Made by a program: the position numbers and the translations under genes
Notes under the pieces: model-generated
The model's database searches: none
What the model was told of the DNA's origin: nothing
The model's input: only the letters and a program-made list of their open reading frames with translations
Assembly: GCF_020515695.1 (NCBI RefSeq)
Contig: NZ_JAIWJA010000003.1
Location: 372,001-436,000 of the forward strand
Direction: 5' to 3'
Length of the DNA: 64,000 nucleotides
Source of the DNA: Pseudomonas sp. MWU16-30317
GTDB lineage: Bacteria > Pseudomonadota > Gammaproteobacteria > Pseudomonadales > Pseudomonadaceae
Shown here: positions 19,043 to 27,025 of the stretch, one piece after another
How positions within the stretch are numbered: the stretch's first letter is position 1
Layout of the letters: each line of letters begins with the position of its first letter

Positions 19043-19708
19043 TCAGTCGGCGACGCCCAGCAGTTCTATCTCGAAAGTCAGTGGGGTGTAAGGCGCGATC
19101 ACATCGCCCGCACCCTGCGCGCCATAGGCCAGCGCCGACGGTATCACCAGCCGCCACTTGGCCCCTACCGGCATCCCCTCCATCCCATCGCGCCACCCTT
19201 CGATCACACTGTCGAGTCGGAACCATTGCGGTTGCGAGTTCTCGTCGAACACGCTGCCATCCGGCAGCATCCCTTTATAGGTGACCTGCACGCGCCCGCT
19301 GGCTTTGGCGGCGTTGCCATTCCCTGCTTTCAGTTCGGTGATCAGGATGCCATTGGGCAGGGCTCGCACGCCTGGCTTGGCTTTTTCGGCAGTCAGAAAA
19401 TCATGCTCGGCGCTCAGGGCTTTTTCACTTTGCGGTTGCGCGCTGCTGGCCGCGACCTGAGCGTCGTGCTCGGTGAGAATCTGCTCGATACGTTCCTCGC
19501 TCAACGCCAGTGGCTCACCCTTGTAGGCTTGGCGCAACCCCTCGATCAGGGCGTCGAGTTGCAGTCCAGGTACCTCGTCATGCAAGCGCGAGCCGAGGCT
19601 GGCGCCGAGGCTGTAACCAAGATCGTGGGGGCTGGTGGTCGGCACTGGCTCGGCGGCGTGGGCCATGGTGGTGAGCAGGCAAAGCGGTAACCAAATCCGG
19701 TGTTGCAT
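19043..19708 (-). CDS. FKBP-type peptidyl-prolyl isomerase, exported
   Basis: A 221-residue isomerase with a signal peptide (MQHRIWLPLCLLTTMAHA, cut about residue 18). The N-terminal dimerisation domain (about 25-110: SLGASLGSRLHDEVPGLQLDALIEG) is of the FkpA/MIP type. The FKBP fold (about 120-221) has VQVTYKGMLPDGSVFDEN, VIEGWRDGMEGMPVGAKW and IPSALAYGAQGAG. It should speed proline isomerisation of proteins in the periplasm. Start at ATG 19708 with GGAGAG 7 bases upstream. In pseudomonads it normally lies between algQ and algP. Confidence 0.92.
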   Translation of the reverse strand: MQHRIWLPLCLLTTMAHAAEPVPTTSPHDLGYSLGASLGSRLHDEVPGLQLDALIEGLRQAYKGEPLALSEERIEQILTEHDAQVAASSAQPQSEKALSAEHDFLTAEKAKPGVRALPNGILITELKAGNGNAAKASGRVQVTYKGMLPDGSVFDENSQPQWFRLDSVIEGWRDGMEGMPVGAKWRLVIPSALAYGAQGAGDVIAPYTPLTFEIELLGVAD

Positions 19709-19903
19709 GGGCACTCTCCACGTTCGAATAATCGTGATTATGCCAGTGCCCGATGTCCCTGCGCAGATGCTCTTTGAAACATTGGCGCAAGCAGCGCCTC
19801 TTGCTTATGCAACGTAGCGCCGGATGTGCTGTCAATATGCCCTAGCGGCTGTGGCTTGAGAGGGCTAGTATGGGCCGCATTCACGTCAGCCAGGAGGTAA
19901 ACC

Positions 19904-21118
19904 ATGTCGGCCAGTAAGAAGCCTGTAAATACTCCGTTGCATTTGCTCCAACAGCTTTCGAGCAGCTTGCTCGAGCATTTGGAAAGTGCCTGCTCCCAGG
20001 CATTGGCTGATGCCGAGAAGTTGCTTGCCAAGTTGGAAAAACAACGAGGAAAGGCTCAAGAAAAACTCCACAAATCGCGCACCAAACTGCAAGACGCTGC
20101 CACTGCCGGTAAAGCCAAGGCGCAGACCAAGGCCAAGGGCGCTGCTGCCGAGCTCGAGAAACTGCTGGACGCACTGCAGGCTCGTCAGGCAGAGACCCGT
20201 CACTACATCGTTCAGCTCAAGCGCGACGCTCAGGATAGCCTGAAGCTCGCTCAAGGCGTGGGCAAGGTCAAGGAGGCTGCCAGCAAAGCGTTAGCCAGCC
20301 GTCCTGCTTCCAAGCCGGCGACTACCAAGGCAAGAAAGGCTGCTAAGCCTGCGGCTAAAGCGGCGGCCAAATCGGCTGCAGCCAAGCCTGCTGCAAAACC
20401 TGCGGCTGCCAAGGCTGCGGTCAAGGCCCCTGCCAAGACTGCTGCTGCGAAATCGGCTGCCAAACCCGCTGCTGCCAAACCTGTCACCCGGGCTGCTGCG
20501 AGCAAGGTCGCTGCCAAGCCTGCCGTCAAAGCTGGCGCTTCGACCGCCAAGCCTGCTGCCAAACCGACCGCGGCCAAAGCTGCCAGTGCAGTCAAGCCGG
20601 CCGCTAAAGCCAGGCCTGCAACTGCAGCCAAATCGACTGCTGCAAAACCAGCTGCCGCCGCTAAATCGACCGCTGCTGCGAAACCAGCTTCCGCCGCCAA
20701 GTCGACCGCTGCTGCGAAACCAGCTGCCGCCGCCAAGTCGACCGCTGCTGCGAAACCAGCTGCCGCCGCCAAGTCGACCGCTGCTGCGAAACCAGCTGCC
20801 GCCGCCAAATCGACCGCTGCTGCGAAACCAGCTGCCGCCGCCAAGTCGACCGCTGCTGCGAAACCAGCTGCCGCCGCTAAATCGACCGCTGCAGCAAAAC
20901 CAGCCACTGCCGCCAAGCCTGCCACCGCTGCCAAACCAGCACGCACGCCAGCAGTGAAAAAACCAGCCGCTGCGAAGCCAGCTGCCAAAACCGGTACGTC
21001 GGCACCCGCTGCAGTCAGCAAGCCGGAATCGGCACCTGCCAGCCCGGCACCGTCCGCTGCATCGACATCCGTCGCCGCACCGGCAACCAGCGCCGCCACA
21101 CCTTCGAGCGCTTCCTAA
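19904..21118 (+). CDS. algP: AlgP (AlgR3), histone H1-like DNA-binding protein
   Basis: A 404-residue protein with two parts. Residues 1-120 form a helical, coiled-coil domain (LLEHLESACSQALADAEKLL, RQAETRHYIVQLKRDAQDSL). Residues 130-404 are almost only Ala, Lys, Pro, Ser and Thr in KPAA and AAKST repeats like a histone H1 tail. In P. aeruginosa AlgP was reported as a regulator of algD and is length-polymorphic. The repeat part includes seven near-identical 36-bp units (20660-20911). A consensus AGGAGGT ribosome-binding site precedes the ATG. Its stop codon overlaps that of the convergent TIGR02444 gene. Confidence 0.94.
   Translation: MSASKKPVNTPLHLLQQLSSSLLEHLESACSQALADAEKLLAKLEKQRGKAQEKLHKSRTKLQDAATAGKAKAQTKAKGAAAELEKLLDALQARQAETRHYIVQLKRDAQDSLKLAQGVGKVKEAASKALASRPASKPATTKARKAAKPAAKAAAKSAAAKPAAKPAAAKAAVKAPAKTAAAKSAAKPAAAKPVTRAAASKVAAKPAVKAGASTAKPAAKPTAAKAASAVKPAAKARPATAAKSTAAKPAAAAKSTAAAKPASAAKSTAAAKPAAAAKSTAAAKPAAAAKSTAAAKPAAAAKSTAAAKPAAAAKSTAAAKPAAAAKSTAAAKPATAAKPATAAKPARTPAVKKPAAAKPAAKTGTSAPAAVSKPESAPASPAPSAASTSVAAPATSAATPSSAS
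20660..20911 (+). repeat. 36-bp tandem repeat inside algP, 7 copies
   Basis: Seven in-frame units of 36 bp encode A-A-K-S-T-A-A-A-K-P-A-A. Most copies differ by one or two bases (AAG/AAA for the first lysine, TCC once in place of GCC); the last one drifts. The near-identity implies recent expansion or gene conversion. Confidence 0.92.
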
Positions 21119-21591
21119 GCGTCGGGCACTGCGGCGCGCAGTCGACCCAGCGCGCCGCGGTCGTCCATCTTCGCCGCCGGGCTTTTCGGTTCCGGCAGCA
21201 AGGCTTCCAGCCATGACTTCGGTTGAGCGGTTGCAGGCCAGTCTTCGCAGAGTCGTGCCAGCCGCTCAAGCAATATCTTCTCCGCTTGCAATTCCAGCCC
21301 CTTCACCGTCTCGCGCAACTGCGCCAGCTGGCTATCGTGCCGTGCGACTTCGCGCCACCGCCGACGCAAGCCCCGTAACGGCTCGACAACGGCAGCGGAC
21401 CATTCCTGCGCCAGGGTTTCCAGCATCGCCAAGCGCTCAGGGGTGCAGGCCACCGAGCGCCGTTCTAGCCAGGCCCCACAGAGCAGCAGGCACACGTTGG
21501 CGCCCAGATCGTCCTGCAAGGCCAGGCAGTCCTCGGTCACGCCGGGGCATTGATAAAGCGAGACCGCAAAGGTCCATAGATCAGCTTGCAT
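21115..21591 (-). CDS. TIGR02444 family protein
   Basis: A 158-residue protein beginning MQADLWTFAVSLYQCPGV, the signature of the TIGR02444 family, small helical proteins found beside algP or ABC-F genes in pseudomonads. The conserved core is LALQDDLGANVCLLLCGAWL (about 24-43) followed by an arginine/leucine-rich helix (PLRGLRRRWREVA). Function unknown. It overlaps the end of algP by 4 bases, tail to tail, and is divergent from the ABC-F gene with only 50 bases between. Confidence 0.85.
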   Translation of the reverse strand: MQADLWTFAVSLYQCPGVTEDCLALQDDLGANVCLLLCGAWLERRSVACTPERLAMLETLAQEWSAAVVEPLRGLRRRWREVARHDSQLAQLRETVKGLELQAEKILLERLARLCEDWPATAQPKSWLEALLPEPKSPAAKMDDRGALGRLRAAVPDA

Positions 21592-21641
21592 AGCAGTGCC
21601 CGCGCCAGTTGCCGACGAAGCTGGTAGACTCCGCCGCCATT

Positions 21642-23552
21642 ATGATCCGAATTCAGAACCTCACTTTACAGCGTGGCCCGCAACGTCTGCTAGAAGACGC
21701 CGAGCTGACCCTGCACGCCGGCCATAAAGCCGGCCTGATCGGTGCCAACGGCGCCGGCAAATCCACCTTGTTCGCCCTGTTGCGCGGCGAGTTGACGCCC
21801 GATGGCGGTAGCTGCGACCTGCCGGCGGACTGGCGGATCGCACACATGCGCCAGGAAATCGAAACCCTGGACCGCATCGCCGTCGACTACGTACTCGACG
21901 GCGACCTGTACCTGCGTCAGGTACAGCGCGACCTGCTGGCGGCCGAAAGCGCCCAGGACGGCAGCGCCCTGGCGCGCCTGCACGCCGAGCTCGACAGCGC
22001 CGACGGCTACACGGCCGATGCCCGCGCACGCAAGCTGCTGGCCGGCCTTGGCTTTACCAACGAGCAGATGGACCGACGCGTCGGCGACTTCTCCGGTGGC
22101 TGGCGCATGCGCCTGAACCTGGCCCAGGCGCTGATGTGCCCGTCCGACCTGCTGCTGCTCGACGAACCCACCAACCACCTGGATCTCGATGCGATTCTGT
22201 GGCTCGAAGACTGGCTGAAGAATTATCCGGGCACCTTGCTGCTGATTTCCCACGACCGGGATTTCCTCGATGCCGTGGTCGATCACATCGCCCATATCGA
22301 ACAGTGCAAGATGACCGTCTACCGTGGCGGCTATTCAGCTTTTGAACGCGCCCGTGCCGAGCGTCTGGCCCAGCAACAACAGGCCTACGACAAGCAGCAG
22401 GCGCAGCGCGCGCACATGGAAAAATACATCGCCCGCTTCAAGGCCCAGGCCACCAAGGCGCGGCAGGCCCAGAGCCGCATCAAGGCACTGGAACGGATGG
22501 AAGAACTGTCGGCTGCGCATGTCGATTCGCCGTTCGATTTTGTGTTTCGTGAATCGCAGAAAATCTCCAGCCCGCTGCTGGATCTGTCCGAAGGCCGCCT
22601 GGGTTATGGCGACAAGACCATCCTCGAGAAGGTCAAGTTGCAGCTCACTCCTGGTGCCCGCATAGGGCTGCTGGGGCCAAATGGCGCCGGCAAGTCGACC
22701 CTGATCAAGAACCTCGCCGGCGAACTCGAGCCCCTCAGCGGTCGCCTGGTGCGCGGCGAGAACCTGACGGTGGGTTACTTCGCCCAGCATCAACTGGACT
22801 CGCTGGACAGCAAGGCAAGCCCCTTGCTGCACCTGCAGCGCCTGGCTCCCAGCGAGCGCGAGCAGACGCTGCGCGATTTCCTCGGCGGTTTCGACTTCCG
22901 CGGCCCGCGCACCGATGAGCCGGTGCTGAATTTCTCCGGTGGCGAAAAGGCTCGTCTGGCCTTGGCGCTGATCGCCTGGGAGCGGCCCAACCTGCTGCTG
23001 CTCGACGAACCGACCAACCACCTGGATCTGGAAATGCGCCTGGCTTTGACCATGGCGCTGCAGGAATTCAGCGGCGCGGTGCTGGTGGTTTCTCACGATC
23101 GGCACTTGCTCAAGAGCACCACCGACGATTTCCTGTTGGTGGCCGATGGCAAGGTCGAGCCCTTCGATGGCGATCTCGACGATTACGCGCGCTGGCTGGT
23201 GGACTACCGCCAACGCAATGCGCCAGCCAGCAGTGCGCTGGTCAATGCCGACAAGACCGACAAGAAGGCTCAGCGCCAGGCTGCCGCCGCGTTGCGCCAG
23301 CAATTAGCCCCGCACAAGCGTCAGGCCGACAAGCTGGAGCAAGAGCTCGGTACCGTGCACGAGCAGTTGGCCAAGATCGATGCGCGCTTGGGCGACTCCG
23401 ACGTCTATGAGCCCGGGCAGAAAGACGAACTGCGGGACCTGCTGGCGCGACAGGCCAAGTTCAAGGTGCGTGAGGGCGAATTGGAAGAAGCCTGGATGGA
23501 AGCCCTCGAATTGCTGGAAAGCATGCAGGCGCAGCTGGAAGCACTGTCCTGA
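21642..23552 (+). CDS. yheS: ABC-F ATPase, YheS-like
   Basis: A 636-residue protein with two ATP-binding domains and no membrane part, typical of the ABC-F family that acts on ribosomes. First Walker A GANGAGKST (34-42) and signature FSGGWRMRLNLAQ; second Walker A GPNGAGKST (about 346-354) and signature FSGGEKARLALAL. The linker (about 235-300) is rich in Arg, Gln and Lys as in the P-site tRNA-interaction motif. Length and C-terminal coiled coil (about 540-636) fit E. coli YheS, thought to resolve stalled ribosomes. Start MIRIQNLTLQRG is chosen from the family; 11 extra codons upstream are unlikely to be used. Confidence 0.92.
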   Translation: MIRIQNLTLQRGPQRLLEDAELTLHAGHKAGLIGANGAGKSTLFALLRGELTPDGGSCDLPADWRIAHMRQEIETLDRIAVDYVLDGDLYLRQVQRDLLAAESAQDGSALARLHAELDSADGYTADARARKLLAGLGFTNEQMDRRVGDFSGGWRMRLNLAQALMCPSDLLLLDEPTNHLDLDAILWLEDWLKNYPGTLLLISHDRDFLDAVVDHIAHIEQCKMTVYRGGYSAFERARAERLAQQQQAYDKQQAQRAHMEKYIARFKAQATKARQAQSRIKALERMEELSAAHVDSPFDFVFRESQKISSPLLDLSEGRLGYGDKTILEKVKLQLTPGARIGLLGPNGAGKSTLIKNLAGELEPLSGRLVRGENLTVGYFAQHQLDSLDSKASPLLHLQRLAPSEREQTLRDFLGGFDFRGPRTDEPVLNFSGGEKARLALALIAWERPNLLLLDEPTNHLDLEMRLALTMALQEFSGAVLVVSHDRHLLKSTTDDFLLVADGKVEPFDGDLDDYARWLVDYRQRNAPASSALVNADKTDKKAQRQAAAALRQQLAPHKRQADKLEQELGTVHEQLAKIDARLGDSDVYEPGQKDELRDLLARQAKFKVREGELEEAWMEALELLESMQAQLEALS

Positions 23553-23583
23553 CAGTCGACACCAGCGCCAGGCTCGATTAACG

Positions 23584-23613
23584 TCCCCTTGTAGCAAGGG
23601 GGCTTGCCCCCGA
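23584..23613. repeat. Short palindromic repeat of a second REP family
   Basis: CCCTTGTAGCAAGGGGGCTT followed by GCCCCCGAAA: the core GCAAGGGGGC/GCCCCC forms a hairpin. It resembles the elements at 50966-51057 and 59192-59223. Confidence 0.55.
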
Positions 23614-23642
23614 AATAGTCCACCCCAAACCTGAGGCGCATC

Positions 23643-24275
23643 ATGACACTACACGTCTGGCTGGCTTTCTTCGCGGCATGCTGGGTCATCAGCCTGTCGC
23701 CTGGCGCTGGGGCGATCGCCTCGATGTCGAGCGGGCTGCAGCACGGTTTCTGGCGCGGCTACTGGAACACCTTGGGCTTGCAGCTGGGCCTGATTGCCCA
23801 GATCGCAATCATCGCCGCGGGCGTCGGCGCTGTGCTGGCCGCCTCGGCCACCGCCTTTACCTTGATCAAATGGTTCGGCGTGCTCTATCTCCTTTACCTG
23901 GCCGTCAAGCAATGGCGGGCGTTGCCCCATGACCTGAGCGCCGATGCGTCGGTGAAGGCGGCGGGCAGGCCGCTGACGCTGGTTGGTCGCGGGTTTCTGG
24001 TCAACATCAGCAATCCCAAGGCGCTGGTGTTCATGCTGGCGATCCTGCCGCAGTTCATCGATCCCCAGGCGCCGTTATTGGCGCAGTACCTGACCATTGG
24101 CGTGACCATGGTGGCGGTGGATTCGGTGGTGATGGCGGGTTACACCGGGTTGGCGTCCAAGGTCCTGCGTTTGCTGCGCACGCCTCGCCAGCAGCAACGC
24201 ATGAACCGCACCTTCGCAGGGCTGTTCATCGCCGCAGCGACCTTTCTCGCCACCCTGCGCCGAGTGCCCGTCTAG
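23643..24275 (+). CDS. LysE/RhtB family amino-acid exporter
   Basis: A 210-residue inner-membrane exporter. Five to six hydrophobic helices are visible, and the family motif SPGAGAIASMSSGLQHG lies at residues 19-35, with FLVNISNPKALVFM near 120. Members export homoserine, threonine or similar amino acids; the substrate cannot be told from sequence. Its end overlaps that of the convergent LysR gene by 4 bases. Upstream lies a REP-like palindrome (about 23584-23613). Confidence 0.88.
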   Translation: MTLHVWLAFFAACWVISLSPGAGAIASMSSGLQHGFWRGYWNTLGLQLGLIAQIAIIAAGVGAVLAASATAFTLIKWFGVLYLLYLAVKQWRALPHDLSADASVKAAGRPLTLVGRGFLVNISNPKALVFMLAILPQFIDPQAPLLAQYLTIGVTMVAVDSVVMAGYTGLASKVLRLLRTPRQQQRMNRTFAGLFIAAATFLATLRRVPV

Positions 24276-25159
24276 GGCTGCATCTGGGTGTAATGCTCGA
24301 CCATGAAGTCGACGAACGCGCGGACCTTGCCCGGCAGGTGTCGGGCATGGGGATAAAGCACGTGATAGTGGCGATCGCCCAAGGTGTACTGGGGCAATAC
24401 CCGGATCAACCGTCCCTCGCGCAGATCGGCCTTGACCGTGGTAAAGGTGAAGGCGGCAATGCCTGCGCCGGCCAGTGCGGCGGCGTATAGCGAGGTAATG
24501 GTGTCGGCGCGCAGGCCATTGCCGGGGCGAGTCGGTTGGGGCATGGCGTTATCGCTGTGCAGTTGCCAGTCGCTGCCACCTGAATGAGCGAGCAGGCGGT
24601 GTGCCGGCAGCGCAGCACTGTCGAGTGGTGTGCCATGGCTCTGCAGATAGTGCGGCGACGCCACCAATACCATTGGCGAGACGTCCAGCAAGCGTGACAC
24701 CAGCGAGGTGTCTGCCAATGGACCGCTGATGCGCAAAGCCACATCGAAGCCCTCGGCCACTAGATCGACAAAGCGATCGGCGCACGACAGTTCCAGCTGG
24801 ATCTGTGGATAACGTTGCTCGAAGGCCGGCAGCCATTGCCCCAGCTCCAGAGTGCCGACCACCAGCGGCAGGCTGACTTTGAGCCGCCCGCTGGGCTGCT
24901 GATGGTCGTTGCACAGGGCGGCAGCGGCATCGACTCGCTCGAGGATATCGACGCAAGCCGCGTAATAATCCTGGCCTGCTGCAGTCAGGCTCAGCTGCCG
25001 AGTCGTACGATTGACCAGCCGCACACCCAGTTCGGCCTCCAGCTGTTGCAGATGCCTTGAGACGGAAGAGTGGGTGGTATCCAGGCGTTCGGCGGCCGCG
25101 GAGAAGCCCTGTGCTTCGACGAGGCTGCAGAATACGCGCATGGCGTGCAGTTGGTTCAT
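24272..25159 (-). CDS. LysR-family transcriptional regulator
   Basis: A 295-residue regulator. The winged helix-turn-helix is at about 1-60 (LHAMRVFCSLVEAQGFSAAA, THSSVSRHLQQLEAELGVRL), and the ligand-binding domain covers about 90-290. The target is unknown. It is 7 bases downstream of the isochorismatase-like gene on the same strand, so the two may be co-transcribed, and it is convergent with the LysE exporter; a link among the three genes is inference. Confidence 0.9.
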   Translation of the reverse strand: MNQLHAMRVFCSLVEAQGFSAAAERLDTTHSSVSRHLQQLEAELGVRLVNRTTRQLSLTAAGQDYYAACVDILERVDAAAALCNDHQQPSGRLKVSLPLVVGTLELGQWLPAFEQRYPQIQLELSCADRFVDLVAEGFDVALRISGPLADTSLVSRLLDVSPMVLVASPHYLQSHGTPLDSAALPAHRLLAHSGGSDWQLHSDNAMPQPTRPGNGLRADTITSLYAAALAGAGIAAFTFTTVKADLREGRLIRVLPQYTLGDRHYHVLYPHARHLPGKVRAFVDFMVEHYTQMQP

Positions 25160-25166
25160 GGTGGGC

Positions 25167-25850
25167 TCAGCGTATCGGCAGGTTGAGGATCTGGGAAGTG
25201 GTCAAGATATCGCCAAAGGTGTCTTCCACGCTCGCCAAGGCTGCGCGATGCAGGCTGTCCTTGTCGATAGCCTCGCCGTTGAAGCGGGTGATGGCGCGGG
25301 TGGCGGAGGCGTCGGACGCTACTACCACCTTGTAGCCCAGCGGCTCGGCATCGCGCGCGGCGGCGGCGACGCACGCATGGGTCATCAGGCCGGCGACGAT
25401 CACGGTGTCGATGTTGGCGGCTTTGAGGCGCTTGTCCAGATCGGTGCTGGCGAACACGCTCACTGTATTTTTCTGCAGGACTTGGTCATGGCTGCGCGGT
25501 TGCATCTGCGGATGGAATTTGACCGATTCGCCGTCGATGGCGAACACCGGTGCGCCGGCTGGAGCGACGTGCTGGATGTGGTAGACCGGGATTTCACTGC
25601 GATCGGCGTACTCGATCAGTTGGCGGGTATTGGCCAAGGCAGCATCGCCATCAGGGATGGGCATGCGCCCGGTGAAGTACTCGTTCTGGAAGTCGATGAC
25701 CAGCAGGGCGGTCTTGCCGCGGTCCAGATGTTCGAGCGGGGTGGCACCAAACATGGCGCGGAGGGTCGGCTGTTCGTTGGCTAGCGCGCTGCTGGCGGCC
25801 ACGGCGGACAGGACACAGGCACTGAGGAGTCGGCGGGTGAATCGGAACAT
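25167..25850 (-). CDS. Isochorismatase-family cysteine hydrolase with signal peptide
   Basis: A 227-residue protein of the isochorismatase/nicotinamidase superfamily. The catalytic triad is D53 (VIDFQNEYF), K127 (VLQKNT) and C160 (GLMTHACV). The first 25 residues (FRFTRRLLSACVLSAVAASS, ending ALA before NEQ) are a normal Sec signal peptide, so it should act in the periplasm, which is uncommon in this superfamily. The substrate is not predictable; isochorismate is unlikely without the carrier domain and local siderophore genes. Start at 25850 because only this methionine gives the signal peptide. Confidence 0.85.
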   Translation of the reverse strand: MFRFTRRLLSACVLSAVAASSALANEQPTLRAMFGATPLEHLDRGKTALLVIDFQNEYFTGRMPIPDGDAALANTRQLIEYADRSEIPVYHIQHVAPAGAPVFAIDGESVKFHPQMQPRSHDQVLQKNTVSVFASTDLDKRLKAANIDTVIVAGLMTHACVAAAARDAEPLGYKVVVASDASATRAITRFNGEAIDKDSLHRAALASVEDTFGDILTTSQILNLPIR

Positions 25851-25961
25851 GGTGGCAAGCCTCGTATAGATGGGAAGAGGCTTGAATCCTAGGGGGCGGT
25901 GGCGTGCTGGAACACAGCGCAAGCGTTACAGGATTTGTGCATGAAGTGCACAGGTAGTGGG

Positions 25962-26555
25962 CTACTCCGCTTTCTGCGTTTTTGCTTCTAGTTCTTTGCG
26001 TGCCACCCGCGCGGCCTTGAACCGGCGGCTTACCCACAGCAGCACACCCAGCAGAATCAGGCCACCGAGGACCCACAACTCGTATTTCTTGACGTTGCCC
26101 AATATGCCTTCGAGCAGCGCGCCGAAGTGATAGGCAGCCAGACCGAGGGCGGCCGACCAGATCAGAGCCCCCAGGCCGTTGAGCAGCAGATAGCGCCGCG
26201 GCGGATAGCCGGACAGGCCGATAGCGACCGGCATCACGGTTCGCAGCCCATAGACGAAGCGGAACCCCAACACCCACAGGTCGGGGTGGCGGCGGATGTG
26301 GTCCAGTGCGCGGTCGCCCATGGTCTGCCAGCGTGGCTTGCGCGCCAGCAACTTGCGGCCATGACGCCTGCCGAGGAAATACCACAGCTGATCACCCGCA
26401 TAGCTGCCAAGAAAGGCAACCAGCATGACCATCTTGATGTCCATGTATCCACGGAAGGCCAGAAACCCGGCGAGCACCAATACGGTTTCGCCTTCGAAGA
26501 AGGTCCCCAGGAACAGTGCGAGGTAGCCGAACTCTTGCAGGAAATGTTGGAGCAT
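25962..26555 (-). CDS. DedA-family membrane protein
   Basis: A 197-residue inner-membrane protein of the DedA/SNARE-associated family. Features: an N-terminal re-entrant helix with the acidic F-x-E-G-E (LGTFFEGETVLVLAGF, about 16-32), the GxxxGDxxWY segment GSYAGDQLWYFLGRRHG (about 50-66), and the conserved RFVYGLRTVMPVAIGLSG (about 99-116). Family members move lipids such as undecaprenyl or glycerophospholipids across the membrane and support proton-motive force. Divergent from ppk, with a 470-base gap between. Confidence 0.9.
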   Translation of the reverse strand: MLQHFLQEFGYLALFLGTFFEGETVLVLAGFLAFRGYMDIKMVMLVAFLGSYAGDQLWYFLGRRHGRKLLARKPRWQTMGDRALDHIRRHPDLWVLGFRFVYGLRTVMPVAIGLSGYPPRRYLLLNGLGALIWSAALGLAAYHFGALLEGILGNVKKYELWVLGGLILLGVLLWVSRRFKAARVARKELEAKTQKAE

Positions 26556-26689
26556 TATCTGGATGCTGGCGAAATGAACGCGCAGCCTAACCCTTCAGGA
26601 CGATTCGTGAAAGTGTCGAAATGTGTCTTGGCGTTAACAAGTCCTACAACCCCTATGGCAAACGTCCTACAAACAGGGGTGACTTGGGG

Positions 26690-26723
26690 CTGTAACCAGA
26701 CCGTCATATTGACGGCCTATAAC
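26690..26723 (+). promoter_or_regulatory. Pho box and -10 for ppk
   Basis: CTGTAAC-4 bases-CCGTCAT (26690-26707) matches the PhoB site CTGTCAT-N4-CTGTCAT at 11 of 14 positions. A TATAAC -10 (26718-26723) starts 10 bases later, so the Pho box takes the place of the -35, as in activated Pho promoters. The second half also forms a perfect palindrome CCGTCATATTGACGG (26701-26715). Confidence 0.65.
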
Positions 26724-27025
26724 GTTAACGCCGGCCCGCCCGAGCGGGGTTCCCGCTGCCCGAGGCTCTGGCTGGGGGCGTTGCCGGGTATCGATGATCG
26801 GGATATCCGCAGCGGGCGCGATGATCAGTCGCGCCCTCACGGCGGCGCAGCAGCACTATCTGGCAGCCGACGGCTGGCACCGCTGCCGGTCGCTAAGGCG
26901 AGGGTGTTATCCTTGACCCTCACTGCATTCACACCGCGCAGGCGTAGACAGCCTCTTCATCTTTTCTTCTGTCCGCGCCGCTCAACTGACAAGAGGGCAA
27001 TAATGATGCCCTTCGGGAATGCCCA
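26724..27025 (+). other. Non-coding leader before ppk
   Basis: With the DedA start at 26555, the gap 26556-27025 has no believable gene on either strand. If the TATAAC promoter is real, the ppk leader is about 295 bases. It contains a perfect 8-bp hairpin GGGCGCGA-TGATCAG-TCGCGCCC (26814-26836) and a weaker one around 26867-26890. The first part of the gap (26556-26689) shows nothing I recognise. Confidence 0.5.

Noticed and set aside
20660..20911. CRISPR-like tandem array
   Set aside because: Units are contiguous with no unique spacers and code in frame for AlgP.
20251..21099. Ala/Gly/Leu-rich frame on the minus strand and other frames of algP
   Set aside because: They are translations of the algP repeats in other frames; low-complexity, no start signal.
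26556..27025. hemB expected next to ppk
   Set aside because: hemB adjoins ppk in P. aeruginosa, but as I recall it is elsewhere in P. putida, so its absence here need not be a loss. No hemB remnant could be read in the gap.
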